NCBI GenBank assembly: GCA_963773765.1
Contig: CAVZCC010000005.1
Coordinates: 62,001-126,000 of the forward strand
DNA: 64,000 nt
Direction of reading: 5' to 3'
Source of the DNA: CAVZCC01 sp963773765
GTDB taxonomy: Bacteria; Actinomycetota; Acidimicrobiia; Acidimicrobiales; Microtrichaceae
Below, one piece after another: positions 29,732-37,811 of this stretch (the first letter of the stretch is position 1; every line of letters starts with the position of its first letter). Made by a program: the position numbers and the translations under genes. The notes under the pieces were generated by a model that saw nothing but the letters and a program-made list of their open reading frames with translations, searched no databases and was not told where the DNA came from.

Positions 29732-31249
29732 TCAGCGGCGCTTGCCCAGCAGGGTGGGGATGGTGCGCAGGCCGATGACCAGGTCCCGCCACAGGGACCA
29801 GTTCTCGATGTAGCGGTTGTCCAGGCGCACCCGGGTCTCGATGCTGCTGTCGCCCCAGAAGCCGTTGACCTGGGCCCAGCCGGTGATCCCGACCGGCACC
29901 CGGTGCCGGTAGTGGTAGCCGTCGATCTCCGCACCGAACTGCTCCACGAAGTGGGGCCGCTCCGGCCGGGGGCCCACCAGGGACATCTCGCCCCGGACCA
30001 CGTTGATGAGCTGCGGCAGCTCGTCCAGGTGGGACGGGCGCAGGAAGCGGCCGGCCGCGGTGACCCGGTCGTCCTCGTCCACCGACCACTGGGTGGCGGA
30101 GTCGTCGTTGACCTTCATGGTCCGGAACTTGAGGATCTCGAACGGGCGGCCGCCGATGCCGATGCGCACCTGCCGGAAGAAGACCGGACCGGGGCTGGTC
30201 AGCTTGACCGCCGCGGCGCAGGTCAGGGACACGGGAGCGGTGAGCAGGAGCAGGAGGGAGGAGGCGATCACGTCGAAGGCCCGCTTGGCCGGCCACATGC
30301 CGGAGGCCGTGCCGGGGCGACGGACCGGGACCAACGGCAGGCCGTCCACCTCGTGGCCGACGTCCTCGTGGCTGACCCCCAGCTCGAACAGGCGGGGCAC
30401 GGCGTAGAACTGCACCCGCGTGTCGTGGCAGCGGCGGATGATGCCCACCAGCTCTTCCTCGCCGGCGGCACCGAAGGCCAGCACCACGTGGCGGGCGCCG
30501 GTCCGGGCCAGGATCTCGGGAAGGTGCTCGGGACGTCCCACCAGCGGCAGGGTGAGCTCGTCGTCGAAGCGGTCCACGAACCCGCACGGCACCAGGCCGA
30601 ACTCCGGGTTGTCCTGCAGGGCGGCGGCCACCTCCACCCCGACGGGGCCGGTGCCCACGATCAGGGTGTCCTCCAGGTCATAGCCACGCCGTCGGGCCAG
30701 CCCGGACAGGCGGAAGCTGATGAGCCGGCCCAGCAGCACGAGCGGCAGGGTGAGGACGAGGATCTGCACGATGGCGACCACGTCGATGAAGCGGCCGGCG
30801 TTGGAGAGGTCACCGAGGCGGGTGAGCGTGAGGAGCCCGGACGTGACCACCGGGGCCAGGCCCACGCGGGCGATGACCGAGACGAGGCCCTCGGACGGGC
30901 CGATGACCAGGCGTCCACGACGATGGGTGGGCCACAGCAGGATCGTGCCGACCAGGGCGAACAGCAGCACCACCCGCATCGAGATCGCGGCGTTCTGGCC
31001 GAAGCTGGAGATCATGAGGGGGGTGACCAGGGCCGCGGCGTCGAGCAGGTGGCCGAGCAGCCGCAGCGTGCGTCCAACGGCGAGGCGGTCCTGCTGCGGG
31101 ATCTCCCGGGACGGCTGCTCCAGGAGCACCACGTCGGTGCCCCCACCGTCGGTCAGGTCGATGGTTGCCCGGTCACCCTCCAACAGTCGAAGGTTCGGGC
31201 TCGTCCGCGCTCCAGCGGACAGCCCTTCCGCATCGGAATACCTCAGCAT
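29732..31249 (-). CDS. Polyprenyl-phosphate sugar-1-phosphate transferase (WbaP/CpsE-like)
   Basis: This 505-residue protein initiates polysaccharide synthesis by moving a sugar-1-phosphate onto undecaprenyl phosphate. Residues about 60-190 hold four membrane helices, followed by a CoA-binding-like Rossmann segment (DTLIVGTGPVGVEVAAALQD). The bacterial sugar transferase domain comes last: KRAFDVIASSLLLLLTAPV, GPVFFRQVRIG, LKFRTMKVN, LRPSHLDELPQLINVVRGEM, SLVGPRPERP, and GITGWAQVNG. All core motifs are intact. It is the first gene of the sugar transferase-GT-FkbM set, read from the divergent regulatory region at 31.25-31.56 kb. Confidence 0.95.
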   Translation of the reverse strand: MLRYSDAEGLSAGARTSPNLRLLEGDRATIDLTDGGGTDVVLLEQPSREIPQQDRLAVGRTLRLLGHLLDAAALVTPLMISSFGQNAAISMRVVLLFALVGTILLWPTHRRGRLVIGPSEGLVSVIARVGLAPVVTSGLLTLTRLGDLSNAGRFIDVVAIVQILVLTLPLVLLGRLISFRLSGLARRRGYDLEDTLIVGTGPVGVEVAAALQDNPEFGLVPCGFVDRFDDELTLPLVGRPEHLPEILARTGARHVVLAFGAAGEEELVGIIRRCHDTRVQFYAVPRLFELGVSHEDVGHEVDGLPLVPVRRPGTASGMWPAKRAFDVIASSLLLLLTAPVSLTCAAAVKLTSPGPVFFRQVRIGIGGRPFEILKFRTMKVNDDSATQWSVDEDDRVTAAGRFLRPSHLDELPQLINVVRGEMSLVGPRPERPHFVEQFGAEIDGYHYRHRVPVGITGWAQVNGFWGDSSIETRVRLDNRYIENWSLWRDLVIGLRTIPTLLGKRR

Positions 31250-31557
31250 GTCGCCCCAATCGATCCCACCAGCCCCCCAGAAAAGGACCGGACAAACGCA
31301 TCTCGCACCAGAATTCGCCGGAATCCCCCGCTCCGCCGCCGCTATCTCCCGACACCAGTAAACGTGTGACCGTCGCCACCGTCAAGGGGCAACGGTGGGA
31401 AGTTCCCCCATCGTCCCCGACGCCGCCCTGCCCCGTTCACGGACGCCGGTCGGCGTTCACCCACGGCGACGACCGTTCACGCGCGGTGACGGTCCCGGGC
31501 CTGCGGGACGGAGCGCTCCGGTGGCGGTGGCGGCGGAGGTCGGCCACACTCGCCCGG
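31250..31557. promoter_or_regulatory. 308-bp divergent intergenic region with three GTTCAC repeats at 20-bp spacing
   Basis: This is the largest non-coding gap in the window, between the divergent sugar transferase and GNAT genes. It contains GTTCAC at 31435, 31455 and 31475, exactly 20 bp apart (about two helical turns), in direct orientation; the second and third copies share extra matches (C-N-CGG-Y-GACG) downstream. A CACACT hexamer (31545-31550) ends 7 nt before the GNAT ATG. This suggests a transcription-factor array controlling the polysaccharide genes. The half nearest the sugar transferase is less GC-rich (AT patches around 31280-31380), but I see no definite promoter there. Confidence 0.5.
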
Positions 31558-32625
31558 ATGCGCGTACTGGTGGAGGACGGACTGGGGCCACGGGCCGGGG
31601 AATGGGACGACCTGGTCGCGGGCCAGGCGCTGCCCAGTCCGTTCCTGCTCAGCTGGTGGGTCGACCGGGCCGCCGAGGGGCGACCCGTCGTGCTGCAGTG
31701 CGTGGACGCCGCCGACGGCTCGCTGGTGGGCGGCGCCGCCCTCCAGGTCGACCGGATCGGGCGGGGGCCCGCGTCCCTGGAGCGGGTGCGCTGCCTGGGC
31801 CAGGGCGAGCTGGCGCCGGACCACCTGGACGTGGTGGCCGTGGCGGGGCGGGAGCAGGAGGTGTGCCGTCGGGTCATCGGCTGGCTCCGCCGGCCCGGCG
31901 CCCGGGTGGTGGACCTGGACGGCCTTGCCGCGACCGGACACCTCGCCGGGGCGCTGGCACCGTCGGAGATCGACCGGACCGGCGCCCCCTGGACCCCGCT
32001 CCCGGCAGACCCCGCCGAGTACCTGGCCGATCGGCCCGGCACGCTCCGCAGCACCATCTCCCGCAGCCGCAAGCGCTTCGACAAGGTCGGCGCGTCGGTG
32101 CGGCGGGTGCCGGCCGAGGAGGCCGACCGGGCCCTGGACACGCTCGCCTCGCTCCACGACGACCGCTGGGCCGAGGCGTCCGGGTTCCTGGCCTCCTGGG
32201 ACCGGTTCCGGGCCGCGGCCCACGACGGCATGGCCTCCGGCGCGGTGGTCATCCACGAGCTGCGGGCCGCGGACGGCCGGGTGGTCGCCACGGAGCTGGA
32301 CCTGGTGTGCGGCGACCGGCTGGCCTTCTACCAGGCGGGGCGTGACACCGACCGGGACTGGCGCGGCAGCGGCTCGGTCCTCAAGGCCGCCATCGTCGAC
32401 TGGGCCTGCTCCGAGGGTCTGGTCGAGTTCGACCTCCTCCGGGGGGACGAGGCCTACAAGGCGGACTGGGCCCGGGAGCGCCGCGAACTGGTCCGGGTCC
32501 GCTTCGGTGTGGGCCCGGCAGGCCGCTCCGTGGTGGCCGGCGCGGCGGCCTGGCGCCGGGCCCGGCCCGCGCTGGACCGGATCAGGGAGCGGGTCAGCCC
32601 CGCACCTTCTGCACCAGCTCCATGA
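31558..32625 (+). CDS. GNAT-superfamily acyltransferase (CelD/BioF2-like)
   Basis: This 355-residue protein has the doubled-GNAT layout of CelD-like acetyltransferases found in exopolysaccharide clusters: N-terminal domain with PSPFLLSWWVDRA, a conserved linker SISR-type motif TLRSTISRSRKRFDK, and the second GNAT with LDTLASLHDDRWAEASGF, DRLAFYQAGRDTDRDWRGSG and VEFDLLRGDEAYKADWA. Relatives acylate glycans or lipid-linked sugars; substrate is unknown. ATG 31558 is chosen because it starts the conserved domain and has a start-proximal CACACT. Its last 32 bases overlap the 3' end of the convergent Wzx gene. Confidence 0.85.
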   Translation: MRVLVEDGLGPRAGEWDDLVAGQALPSPFLLSWWVDRAAEGRPVVLQCVDAADGSLVGGAALQVDRIGRGPASLERVRCLGQGELAPDHLDVVAVAGREQEVCRRVIGWLRRPGARVVDLDGLAATGHLAGALAPSEIDRTGAPWTPLPADPAEYLADRPGTLRSTISRSRKRFDKVGASVRRVPAEEADRALDTLASLHDDRWAEASGFLASWDRFRAAAHDGMASGAVVIHELRAADGRVVATELDLVCGDRLAFYQAGRDTDRDWRGSGSVLKAAIVDWACSEGLVEFDLLRGDEAYKADWARERRELVRVRFGVGPAGRSVVAGAAAWRRARPALDRIRERVSPAPSAPAP

Positions 32626-34132
32626 CCTGCTGCCGCGCCGGCGGGAAGATGGCCACCGCCAGCAGGCCACCCACAGCGCCGGCGACGGAGACCGCGACGA
32701 GCGACACGAAGCCGGTGTCGGTGGCGAGGCGGACCGGGAGCGCACATGCCGTGATCCCGGCCGCGACCACCAGTCCCGGCAGCAGGCAGGCGGCCGACGT
32801 CAGGCCACTGGCCCCGATGATGTGGTCGACGATGGTCTGGCGGAGGGCGATGAACACGACCTGGATCACCAGGTGCACCACCGCCACCCACACGATGCCC
32901 TGGGGGGCCACGAACCACATGGCGGCCAACATGGTGGGCACCATCGCCATGTTCAGGCGCAGCAGCACGCCGGGGCGGTTGATGGCCATGAGGAGGTCAC
33001 CGGTGGCGAAGCCGATCCCGGTCACGGCGCCGGCCAACGAGATCACCTCCATCGTCCGGATCCCGATGTCGGACTCGGTGCCGTAGAACACCGTGAACGC
33101 GTCCCGGGCGATCAGGGCCAGGGCGACGCCGACCGGGATGGAGAACAGCGCGACGAGCCGCAGCGCCCGGTACATGGCCTCCCGGAGGGCCTCGGGGCCC
33201 TCGCTGCGAATGCGTGAGTAGGACGGGAAGAGCACCGCGGAGAGCGCGTTGAGCTGGGCGCCCATCACGAACTCCGGCAGCCGGAAGGCCTGGTAGTAGA
33301 TCGCGTACTGGTCGTTGCGCCGGTTGCCGACCACGAAGTAGTCGCCGTTGAAGGCCAGGATGCCGAGCAGCCGGTTGCCGGCCACGCGCCAGGCGTAGGC
33401 GAACAGCTGCTTGACGATCGTGGTGTCCCAGCGGAATGTCGGCCGGAAGCGCAGCGCCAGCCAGGTCAGGACCAGCTGCACGGCGTAGGCCACCAGCAGG
33501 CCGACCATGACCGCCCAGGCCCCGAAGCCGGCCAGGGCCAGTCCGATGGTGACGCCGAAGCGGCTCAGGTCCCGGCACACCTCCACCCCGGCCCGCCGCC
33601 GGTAGTCCATGTTCCGCATGAACAGCGACCACGGCACGGTGGTCAGCGCGGAGAGCAGGACGATCACGGCCAGGCAGCGGAACAGGTTGACGAACTCCTC
33701 CTGCTGGAAGAAGTTGCCGATCACCGGGGCGCTCAGGAAGGCCACCGCGGCCAGCACGGCCCCCAGGCCGAGGTTGGCCGTGAACGCGACCTGCACCCGC
33801 TCGGTGACCCCCTCCTCCTGCTCGTACACCAGCGCCGCGCCCATGCCCAGGTCCAGCGCGTTGTCGAAGTAGAAGGTGATGAGCATGAGGGTCACCATCG
33901 CGGCGTAGTCCGCGGTGGGCAGCACCCGGGCCAGCACGGCGGCCAGCACCAGCGCCGAGGCGTAGCGGGTGAAGATGCCGACGTTGGCCCACAGGAACCC
34001 GCGGCTGGCCTTGGTGCCGAGCGACTGGCCGTCACCCCCGGACGGCGTGTCCCCCTCGGGCGCGCCGTCGGTCGCATCCACCGACGCGCCGGGACCGTCG
34101 GACGCGGTGCCCTCTGCCCCCTCGCCCGTCAT
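32594..34132 (-). CDS. Wzx-like oligosaccharide flippase
   Basis: This 512-residue polytopic protein of the MOP/polysaccharide-transport family has about 14 hydrophobic helices after an acidic cytoplasmic N-terminus of about 40 residues. Landmarks: SRGFLWANVGIFTRYASALV at the start of helix 1, FRCLAVIVLLSALTTVPWSL, and FPSYSRIRSEGPEALREAMY, a conserved segment of Wzx/RfbX proteins. It should flip undecaprenyl-linked repeat units to the outer face. It starts 3 nt after the Wzz-like gene and shares that transcription unit. Confidence 0.9.
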   Translation of the reverse strand: MTGEGAEGTASDGPGASVDATDGAPEGDTPSGGDGQSLGTKASRGFLWANVGIFTRYASALVLAAVLARVLPTADYAAMVTLMLITFYFDNALDLGMGAALVYEQEEGVTERVQVAFTANLGLGAVLAAVAFLSAPVIGNFFQQEEFVNLFRCLAVIVLLSALTTVPWSLFMRNMDYRRRAGVEVCRDLSRFGVTIGLALAGFGAWAVMVGLLVAYAVQLVLTWLALRFRPTFRWDTTIVKQLFAYAWRVAGNRLLGILAFNGDYFVVGNRRNDQYAIYYQAFRLPEFVMGAQLNALSAVLFPSYSRIRSEGPEALREAMYRALRLVALFSIPVGVALALIARDAFTVFYGTESDIGIRTMEVISLAGAVTGIGFATGDLLMAINRPGVLLRLNMAMVPTMLAAMWFVAPQGIVWVAVVHLVIQVVFIALRQTIVDHIIGASGLTSAACLLPGLVVAAGITACALPVRLATDTGFVSLVAVSVAGAVGGLLAVAIFPPARQQVMELVQKVRG

Positions 34133-34135
34133 GGG

Positions 34136-35479
34136 TCAGCGACGGAGGACGACCACCCCGGCAGGGCCGGAGCTGAACGACCGCAGGGTGTCGCCGGCGG
34201 ACCGGGCATCGGTGAGGCTGGTCTGGCCCTCGGCGACCACCATCAGGGTGGCGTCGGCCAGGCTCAGCAGCTGGGAGGTGGGCACGGGGCCGGGGACCTT
34301 GGGGCCGTTGATGATCACCACGTACCGGCCGGCCATGCCCTCCAGGACCCGGTGGAAGGTGGAGCGCATGCGCAGGATGTTGCGGCTGCGGTCGACACCC
34401 GCGCCCAGGAACCGGACCATGCCCTCCGGGGCCCGCAGCCCGTCCAGGTTGGCCGGCAGCTGGGCGTCGGACAGCGTGAGCAGGGCCTTGTCCGGGTCCA
34501 ACTGGCCCGAGAGGCACTCGGAGAGGCCGGCCACGTCCTCGGCGTGCACGAGGTCGGTGAGGATGCCGTGCTCCAGGTCGGCGTCCACCAGCGCCACCGG
34601 CTGGCCGAAGCTGCGGGCGATCACGCAGGCCAGGGCCAGGGCGAGCTGGGCCCGGTCGGCGCCGTCGTCGGCCCCGACCAGCACGAGGCGGTGGATCGGC
34701 TCGTTGAGGCTCAGTCGCTCCACGGCGGAGATCACGCCGGCCACGGCGTCCTGCGGGTTGCTGCCGCGCCCGGACAGCGACGGGACCTTGACCAGGATGG
34801 GCAGGTCGATCGCCTCGGTGACGTCCTGGGCGGAGGAGACCACCGGCTTGCGCATGTTGCGGAACAGGAAGAACAGGTAGGGCACCAGCCCGCCGAGCAG
34901 GGCACCGAACACGGCCGCGAACCAGGCCGGGAACTTGGAGGTCTGCTGCAACGGCTTGGAGAAGACCTCCTGGAAGATCGGGCCCGGGATGCGCTGCTCG
35001 ACCGGGATCTCCCGCTGGTTGGCGTCGAACACCCCGCGGAGGGCAGGGATGACCTCGGCGCTGATCTGCTCCGACTCCGCCTTGCTCGGGCTGGAGACCA
35101 CGATGTCCATGTAGGGCGACTCGGGCGACCGCCTGGTGCCGATCTTGGCCGAGATGGAGTCGATCGACTGGGGCAGGTCGCCCCGGCGCTTGATCTCGGC
35201 CGCCATGCCCTTGGACTTGACGATGTTCTCCAGGGCCCGGGACAGCACGTCGTTGTCGTTCGGGTTGGAGCCCGACAGCACGATGACGGACCGACTGGTG
35301 TTGTAGACGGGCGGCGACAGTTGGGCGAAGACCAGCGCCACGAGCGCGGTCAGCACCGAGGAGGCCACCACGATCAGTGTCTGGACCCGGGTGAGTCGCA
35401 GCGACTGGCGCCGCTCGGCCGCCGGAGCCGTGTCACCCGTGTACCCGACCATGTCGGTCGGTGCTCGCATCGGGGTCAT
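34136..35479 (-). CDS. Wzz-type polysaccharide co-polymerase with degenerate BY-kinase-like domain
   Basis: This 447-residue protein has two membrane helices (about residues 35-55 and 185-207) enclosing an extracytoplasmic Wzz domain, then a cytoplasmic domain resembling bacterial tyrosine autokinases. The Walker A' equivalent VALVDADLEHGI is present, but the P-loop reads LVGADDGADRAQLALALA with no GK[S/T], and the C-terminus has no Tyr cluster. It therefore probably controls chain length without kinase activity. Known BY-kinases of this fused type are active ATPases, so the loss is notable, and it recurs in the other Wzz domain at 38.6-40.0 kb. ATG 35479 is preferred; ATG 35470 is also possible. 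Confidence 0.85.
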   Translation of the reverse strand: MTPMRAPTDMVGYTGDTAPAAERRQSLRLTRVQTLIVVASSVLTALVALVFAQLSPPVYNTSRSVIVLSGSNPNDNDVLSRALENIVKSKGMAAEIKRRGDLPQSIDSISAKIGTRRSPESPYMDIVVSSPSKAESEQISAEVIPALRGVFDANQREIPVEQRIPGPIFQEVFSKPLQQTSKFPAWFAAVFGALLGGLVPYLFFLFRNMRKPVVSSAQDVTEAIDLPILVKVPSLSGRGSNPQDAVAGVISAVERLSLNEPIHRLVLVGADDGADRAQLALALACVIARSFGQPVALVDADLEHGILTDLVHAEDVAGLSECLSGQLDPDKALLTLSDAQLPANLDGLRAPEGMVRFLGAGVDRSRNILRMRSTFHRVLEGMAGRYVVIINGPKVPGPVPTSQLLSLADATLMVVAEGQTSLTDARSAGDTLRSFSSGPAGVVVLRR

Positions 35480-35613
35480 TGGCCCGTGGTTCTCCTCATC
35501 GCGCACCCGCCCGGGCCCCGCCGTCGTTGGTGGTGCCCCTCCCGGGCCGCGTGGCCCGACGATCGAGTCTACCGGTGGACCCCGAGGACGAGGAAGTCGC
35601 ACCTGTGGGCATT

Positions 35614-35643
35614 TTGGGAACCTCGGCCTCGGGCCTCTAGGGT
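35614..35643 (+). promoter_or_regulatory. bS22 promoter, leaderless arrangement
   Basis: TTGGGA (35614-35619), an 18-nt spacer and TAGGGT (35638-35643), ending 10 nt before the bS22 ATG. The RNA start would lie within a few nt of the ATG. The same TAGGGT hexamer sits 9 nt before the bL37 gene. Confidence 0.6.
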
Positions 35644-35653
35644 GTCCGACGCC

Positions 35654-35755
35654 ATGGGTTCACTGATCAAGAAGCGCCGTAAGCGCATGCGGAAGAAGAA
35701 GCACAAGAAGCTGCTGCGGCGTACGCGCCACCAGCGACGCGCCCGCGGCAAGTAG
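35654..35755 (+). CDS. Small-subunit ribosomal protein bS22 (AURKAIP1/COX24-type)
   Basis: This 33-residue, extremely basic protein begins [20 protein letters not shown] and continues [13 protein letters not shown]. It closely matches the mycobacterial bS22 protein (recalled as starting [20 protein letters not shown]), which binds 16S rRNA near the decoding centre. The length is identical to the family's usual 33 residues. It stands alone, divergent from the Wzz-like gene and convergent with ispE. A strong -10-like TAGGGT and -35-like TTGGGA precede it and there is no Shine-Dalgarno. Confidence 0.96.
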   Translation: [33 protein letters not shown]

Positions 35756-35800
35756 CGGACCCCGTCCCGATCGGGCCCCGGTCCGCCCGGCACGGCCCGC

Positions 35801-36511
35801 TCACGACGCCGGGACCGCCCGCACCACGGTGCGGCCGACCCCCGGATGGGCCCCCTCCACGAACCACGTGGATCCGCTCCCGGCCAGCCGGGGCCGTCGT
35901 CCTGTCTGCTCCGCCAGCTCGTCGCGCCAGCGCACCAGCGCGGGATACGCGGCCAGCGCGGCCGGCTCCAGGTCGTTGCCGGCGGACCCCCTCGGACCAC
36001 CCAGGTCGTCCCAGGCCCGGTACACCACCGGCGTCGAGCAGTGCATCGGCGGGGTCAGCAGCGTGAGCTCCTGGTCCCGGAACGGAAGCGGTTCCACCAC
36101 CTCCCCGATCCCCCGGACCCGGGCCCGGCCCCCCACCACGCAGAAGGCCACGTCGGCGCCGAGGCCCACCGCGACCAGCGGGTCGGTGATGCCGGCCCAG
36201 CGCAGGATCGCCGCCGCGTCCGAGCTCCCCCCTCCCAGGCCCGCTCCGGCCGGCACCACCTTGTGCAGCACCACGCCGGCGGTCCGCCCGGCCAGGGCCA
36301 GGGCTCGGGCCACCAGGTCGTCGGGGGCACCGGTCCGGCGCCGGCCGTCCCGCACCACCTCGAACGAGTCGCCGGCGGGGTCGACCTCCAGCACGTCGGC
36401 GAGGTCCAGGCTCACCATCTCCGCGTCCAGCAGGTGGTAGCCGTCGGCGCGCACGCCCGTCACCCGGAGCGACAGGGTGAGCTTGGCCGGCGCGGTCAGG
36501 CGGAGGGTCAC
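35801..36511 (-). CDS. ispE: 4-diphosphocytidyl-2-C-methyl-D-erythritol kinase, short form
   Basis: This 236-residue GHMP kinase of the MEP isoprenoid pathway phosphorylates CDP-ME. Motif 1 PAKLTLSLRVTGVRADGYHL, the ATP loop PAGAGLGGGSSDAAAILR and the C-terminal LAGSGSTWFVEG are all present, so it looks complete despite being roughly 40-70 residues shorter than usual; the shortening lies between the ATP loop and the C-terminal motif. The GTG start overlaps the ksgA stop (GTGA), matching the conserved ksgA-ispE pair. The pathway supplies undecaprenyl phosphate, the lipid carrier needed by the polysaccharide genes around it. Confidence 0.92.
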   Translation of the reverse strand: MTLRLTAPAKLTLSLRVTGVRADGYHLLDAEMVSLDLADVLEVDPAGDSFEVVRDGRRRTGAPDDLVARALALAGRTAGVVLHKVVPAGAGLGGGSSDAAAILRWAGITDPLVAVGLGADVAFCVVGGRARVRGIGEVVEPLPFRDQELTLLTPPMHCSTPVVYRAWDDLGGPRGSAGNDLEPAALAAYPALVRWRDELAEQTGRRPRLAGSGSTWFVEGAHPGVGRTVVRAVPAS

Positions 36512-37401
36512 GACCGCTCCCCCGCGAGCTCCTGGACGGCACCGGCCAACCGGGCCCACTCGAGCACGCCCAGCTCCTCGGGCCGGGCCGTCGGCCCGAT
36601 CCCGGCCCGGTCGAACGCCCCGGCCGGCACGACGGCTCCCAGCGTGGAACGGAGCATCTTGCGTCGCTGGTGGTAGGCCCGTTCCACCAGCGGGAACACA
36701 TCGGACGGCCCGACCTGGGTCGAGGGTGGTGGGCGGCGGTCGATTCCCACCACGGCCGACATGACGCGGGGACGGGGCACGAACACCTCGGGCGGCACGG
36801 TGGCCAGCACCCTGGCCCCGCCGTACCAGGCCACCTTGATGGTGGGGATCCCGATGGTGCGGCCGCCCGGTGTGGCCACCAGCCGGTCGGCCACCTCCTT
36901 CTGGACCATCACGACCAGGCGCTCGACGGCGGCGGCGCCCTGGAGCACGCCCATGATCACCGGCACCGCGACGTTGTACGGCAGGTTGGCCACCAGCGTC
37001 CACCGCACCGGCGCGGGCCCGTCCCCCGACCCGTCCAGCCCGGCGGCCAGCAGGCCGGGCCAGTCCACCGTGAGGGCATCGGCGGGGACCAGCCGGACCC
37101 GCCCCTCACCCACCGCCACCGGCCCGGTCGAGGCCGACCCGCCCAGGACCTCCTCCAGGACCGGCACCAGGTCGGTGTCCTTCTCCACCGCGAGCACCTG
37201 CGCCCCGGCACCGGCCAGGGCCAGGGTCAGCGACCCCAGACCGGGACCGACCTCCACCACCCGGTCACCGGACCCGACGCCGGCCAGGCGCACGATCCGC
37301 CGCACGGTGTTGGGGTCGGCCACGAAGTTCTGGCCCAGCGAACGGCGGGCCGACAGCCCGTGGCGGTCCAGCAGGGCCCGGACCTCCGAGGTGCCCAGCA
37401 C
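36508..37401 (-). CDS. rsmA: 16S rRNA (adenine1518/1519-N6)-dimethyltransferase KsgA
   Basis: This 297-residue SAM-dependent enzyme dimethylates two adjacent adenines in helix 45 of 16S rRNA. Seen: SLGQNFVADPNTVRRIV, the SAM motif VVEVGPGLGSLTLALAG, VLAVEKDTDLVPVL, the catalytic NLPYN motif in VANLPYNVAVPVI, and VPPEVFVPRPRVMSAVV. The GTG at 37401 starts 2 nt after the upstream stop and gives the normal N-terminus. Its stop overlaps the ispE start. The order tatD-X-ksgA-ispE matches the M. tuberculosis tatD-rpfB-ksgA-ispE block. Confidence 0.95.
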   Translation of the reverse strand: MLGTSEVRALLDRHGLSARRSLGQNFVADPNTVRRIVRLAGVGSGDRVVEVGPGLGSLTLALAGAGAQVLAVEKDTDLVPVLEEVLGGSASTGPVAVGEGRVRLVPADALTVDWPGLLAAGLDGSGDGPAPVRWTLVANLPYNVAVPVIMGVLQGAAAVERLVVMVQKEVADRLVATPGGRTIGIPTIKVAWYGGARVLATVPPEVFVPRPRVMSAVVGIDRRPPPSTQVGPSDVFPLVERAYHQRRKMLRSTLGAVVPAGAFDRAGIGPTARPEELGVLEWARLAGAVQELAGERS

Positions 37402-37403
37402 AC

Positions 37404-37811
37404 TCAGCCCCGGGTCGTCGTGGTCGTGGCGGAGGAGCGCGACGTGGTCGACGCCCCCACCGCGGTGGTGCTGGAGCGGGCGAGCGTGGTGGGCGTCAGG
37501 GTGGAGGGGGGCAGGGTGGAGGGGGGCAGGGTGGACACCGGCTGCTCGGGCCGGCGGTCCGAGTAGCGGCTCGATCCCTTCGGGTACCAGTCCGGGCGCA
37601 GCACCATCGACGTCGACACCGAGGGCACCGCGGTGGTCGTGGTGGTGGGTGCCGTGGTGGTGGAGGTGGCCGACGCATCCTGGTCGTCGCCGGATCCCAT
37701 GACGGCCGCGACCACGAGCACCACCACGGCCACGACGCTGACCAGAGCGGCGACCAGTACCCGGGGCGGCAGGTGGGCCCAGGGCACGCCGTGGGGCGAG
37801 GGGTCGCTCAC
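37404..37811 (-). CDS. Ser/Thr-rich single-span membrane protein at the rpfB position
   Basis: This 135-residue protein has a short cytoplasmic lead (MSDPSPHGVPWAHLPPR), one transmembrane helix (VLVAALVSVVAVVVLVVAAV, about residues 18-37) and an extracytoplasmic tail that is almost all Thr, Ser, Pro and Ala, including the pentapeptide repeat STLPP and only one ordered-looking stretch, MVLRPDWYPKGSSRYSDRR. It overlaps tatD at its start (ATGA) and ends 2 nt before ksgA. In M. tuberculosis this slot holds rpfB; no G5, DUF348 or Rpf domain is present here. Function is unknown; it could be a glycosylated wall-linked anchor. Confidence 0.8.
   Translation of the reverse strand: MSDPSPHGVPWAHLPPRVLVAALVSVVAVVVLVVAAVMGSGDDQDASATSTTTAPTTTTTAVPSVSTSMVLRPDWYPKGSSRYSDRRPEQPVSTLPPSTLPPSTLTPTTLARSSTTAVGASTTSRSSATTTTTRG
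37497..37536. repeat. 15-bp tandem repeat (about 2.6 copies) encoding STLPP
   Basis: The forward-strand unit CAGGGTGGAGGGGGG occurs at 37497-37511 and 37512-37526 with a partial third copy. It lies inside the Ser/Thr-rich membrane protein gene, in frame, giving STLPP-STLPP-STLTP. Confidence 0.85.

Noticed and set aside
37497..37536. CRISPR-like or regulatory repeat
   Set aside because: The 15-bp units are contiguous, without spacers, and in frame with a coding sequence.
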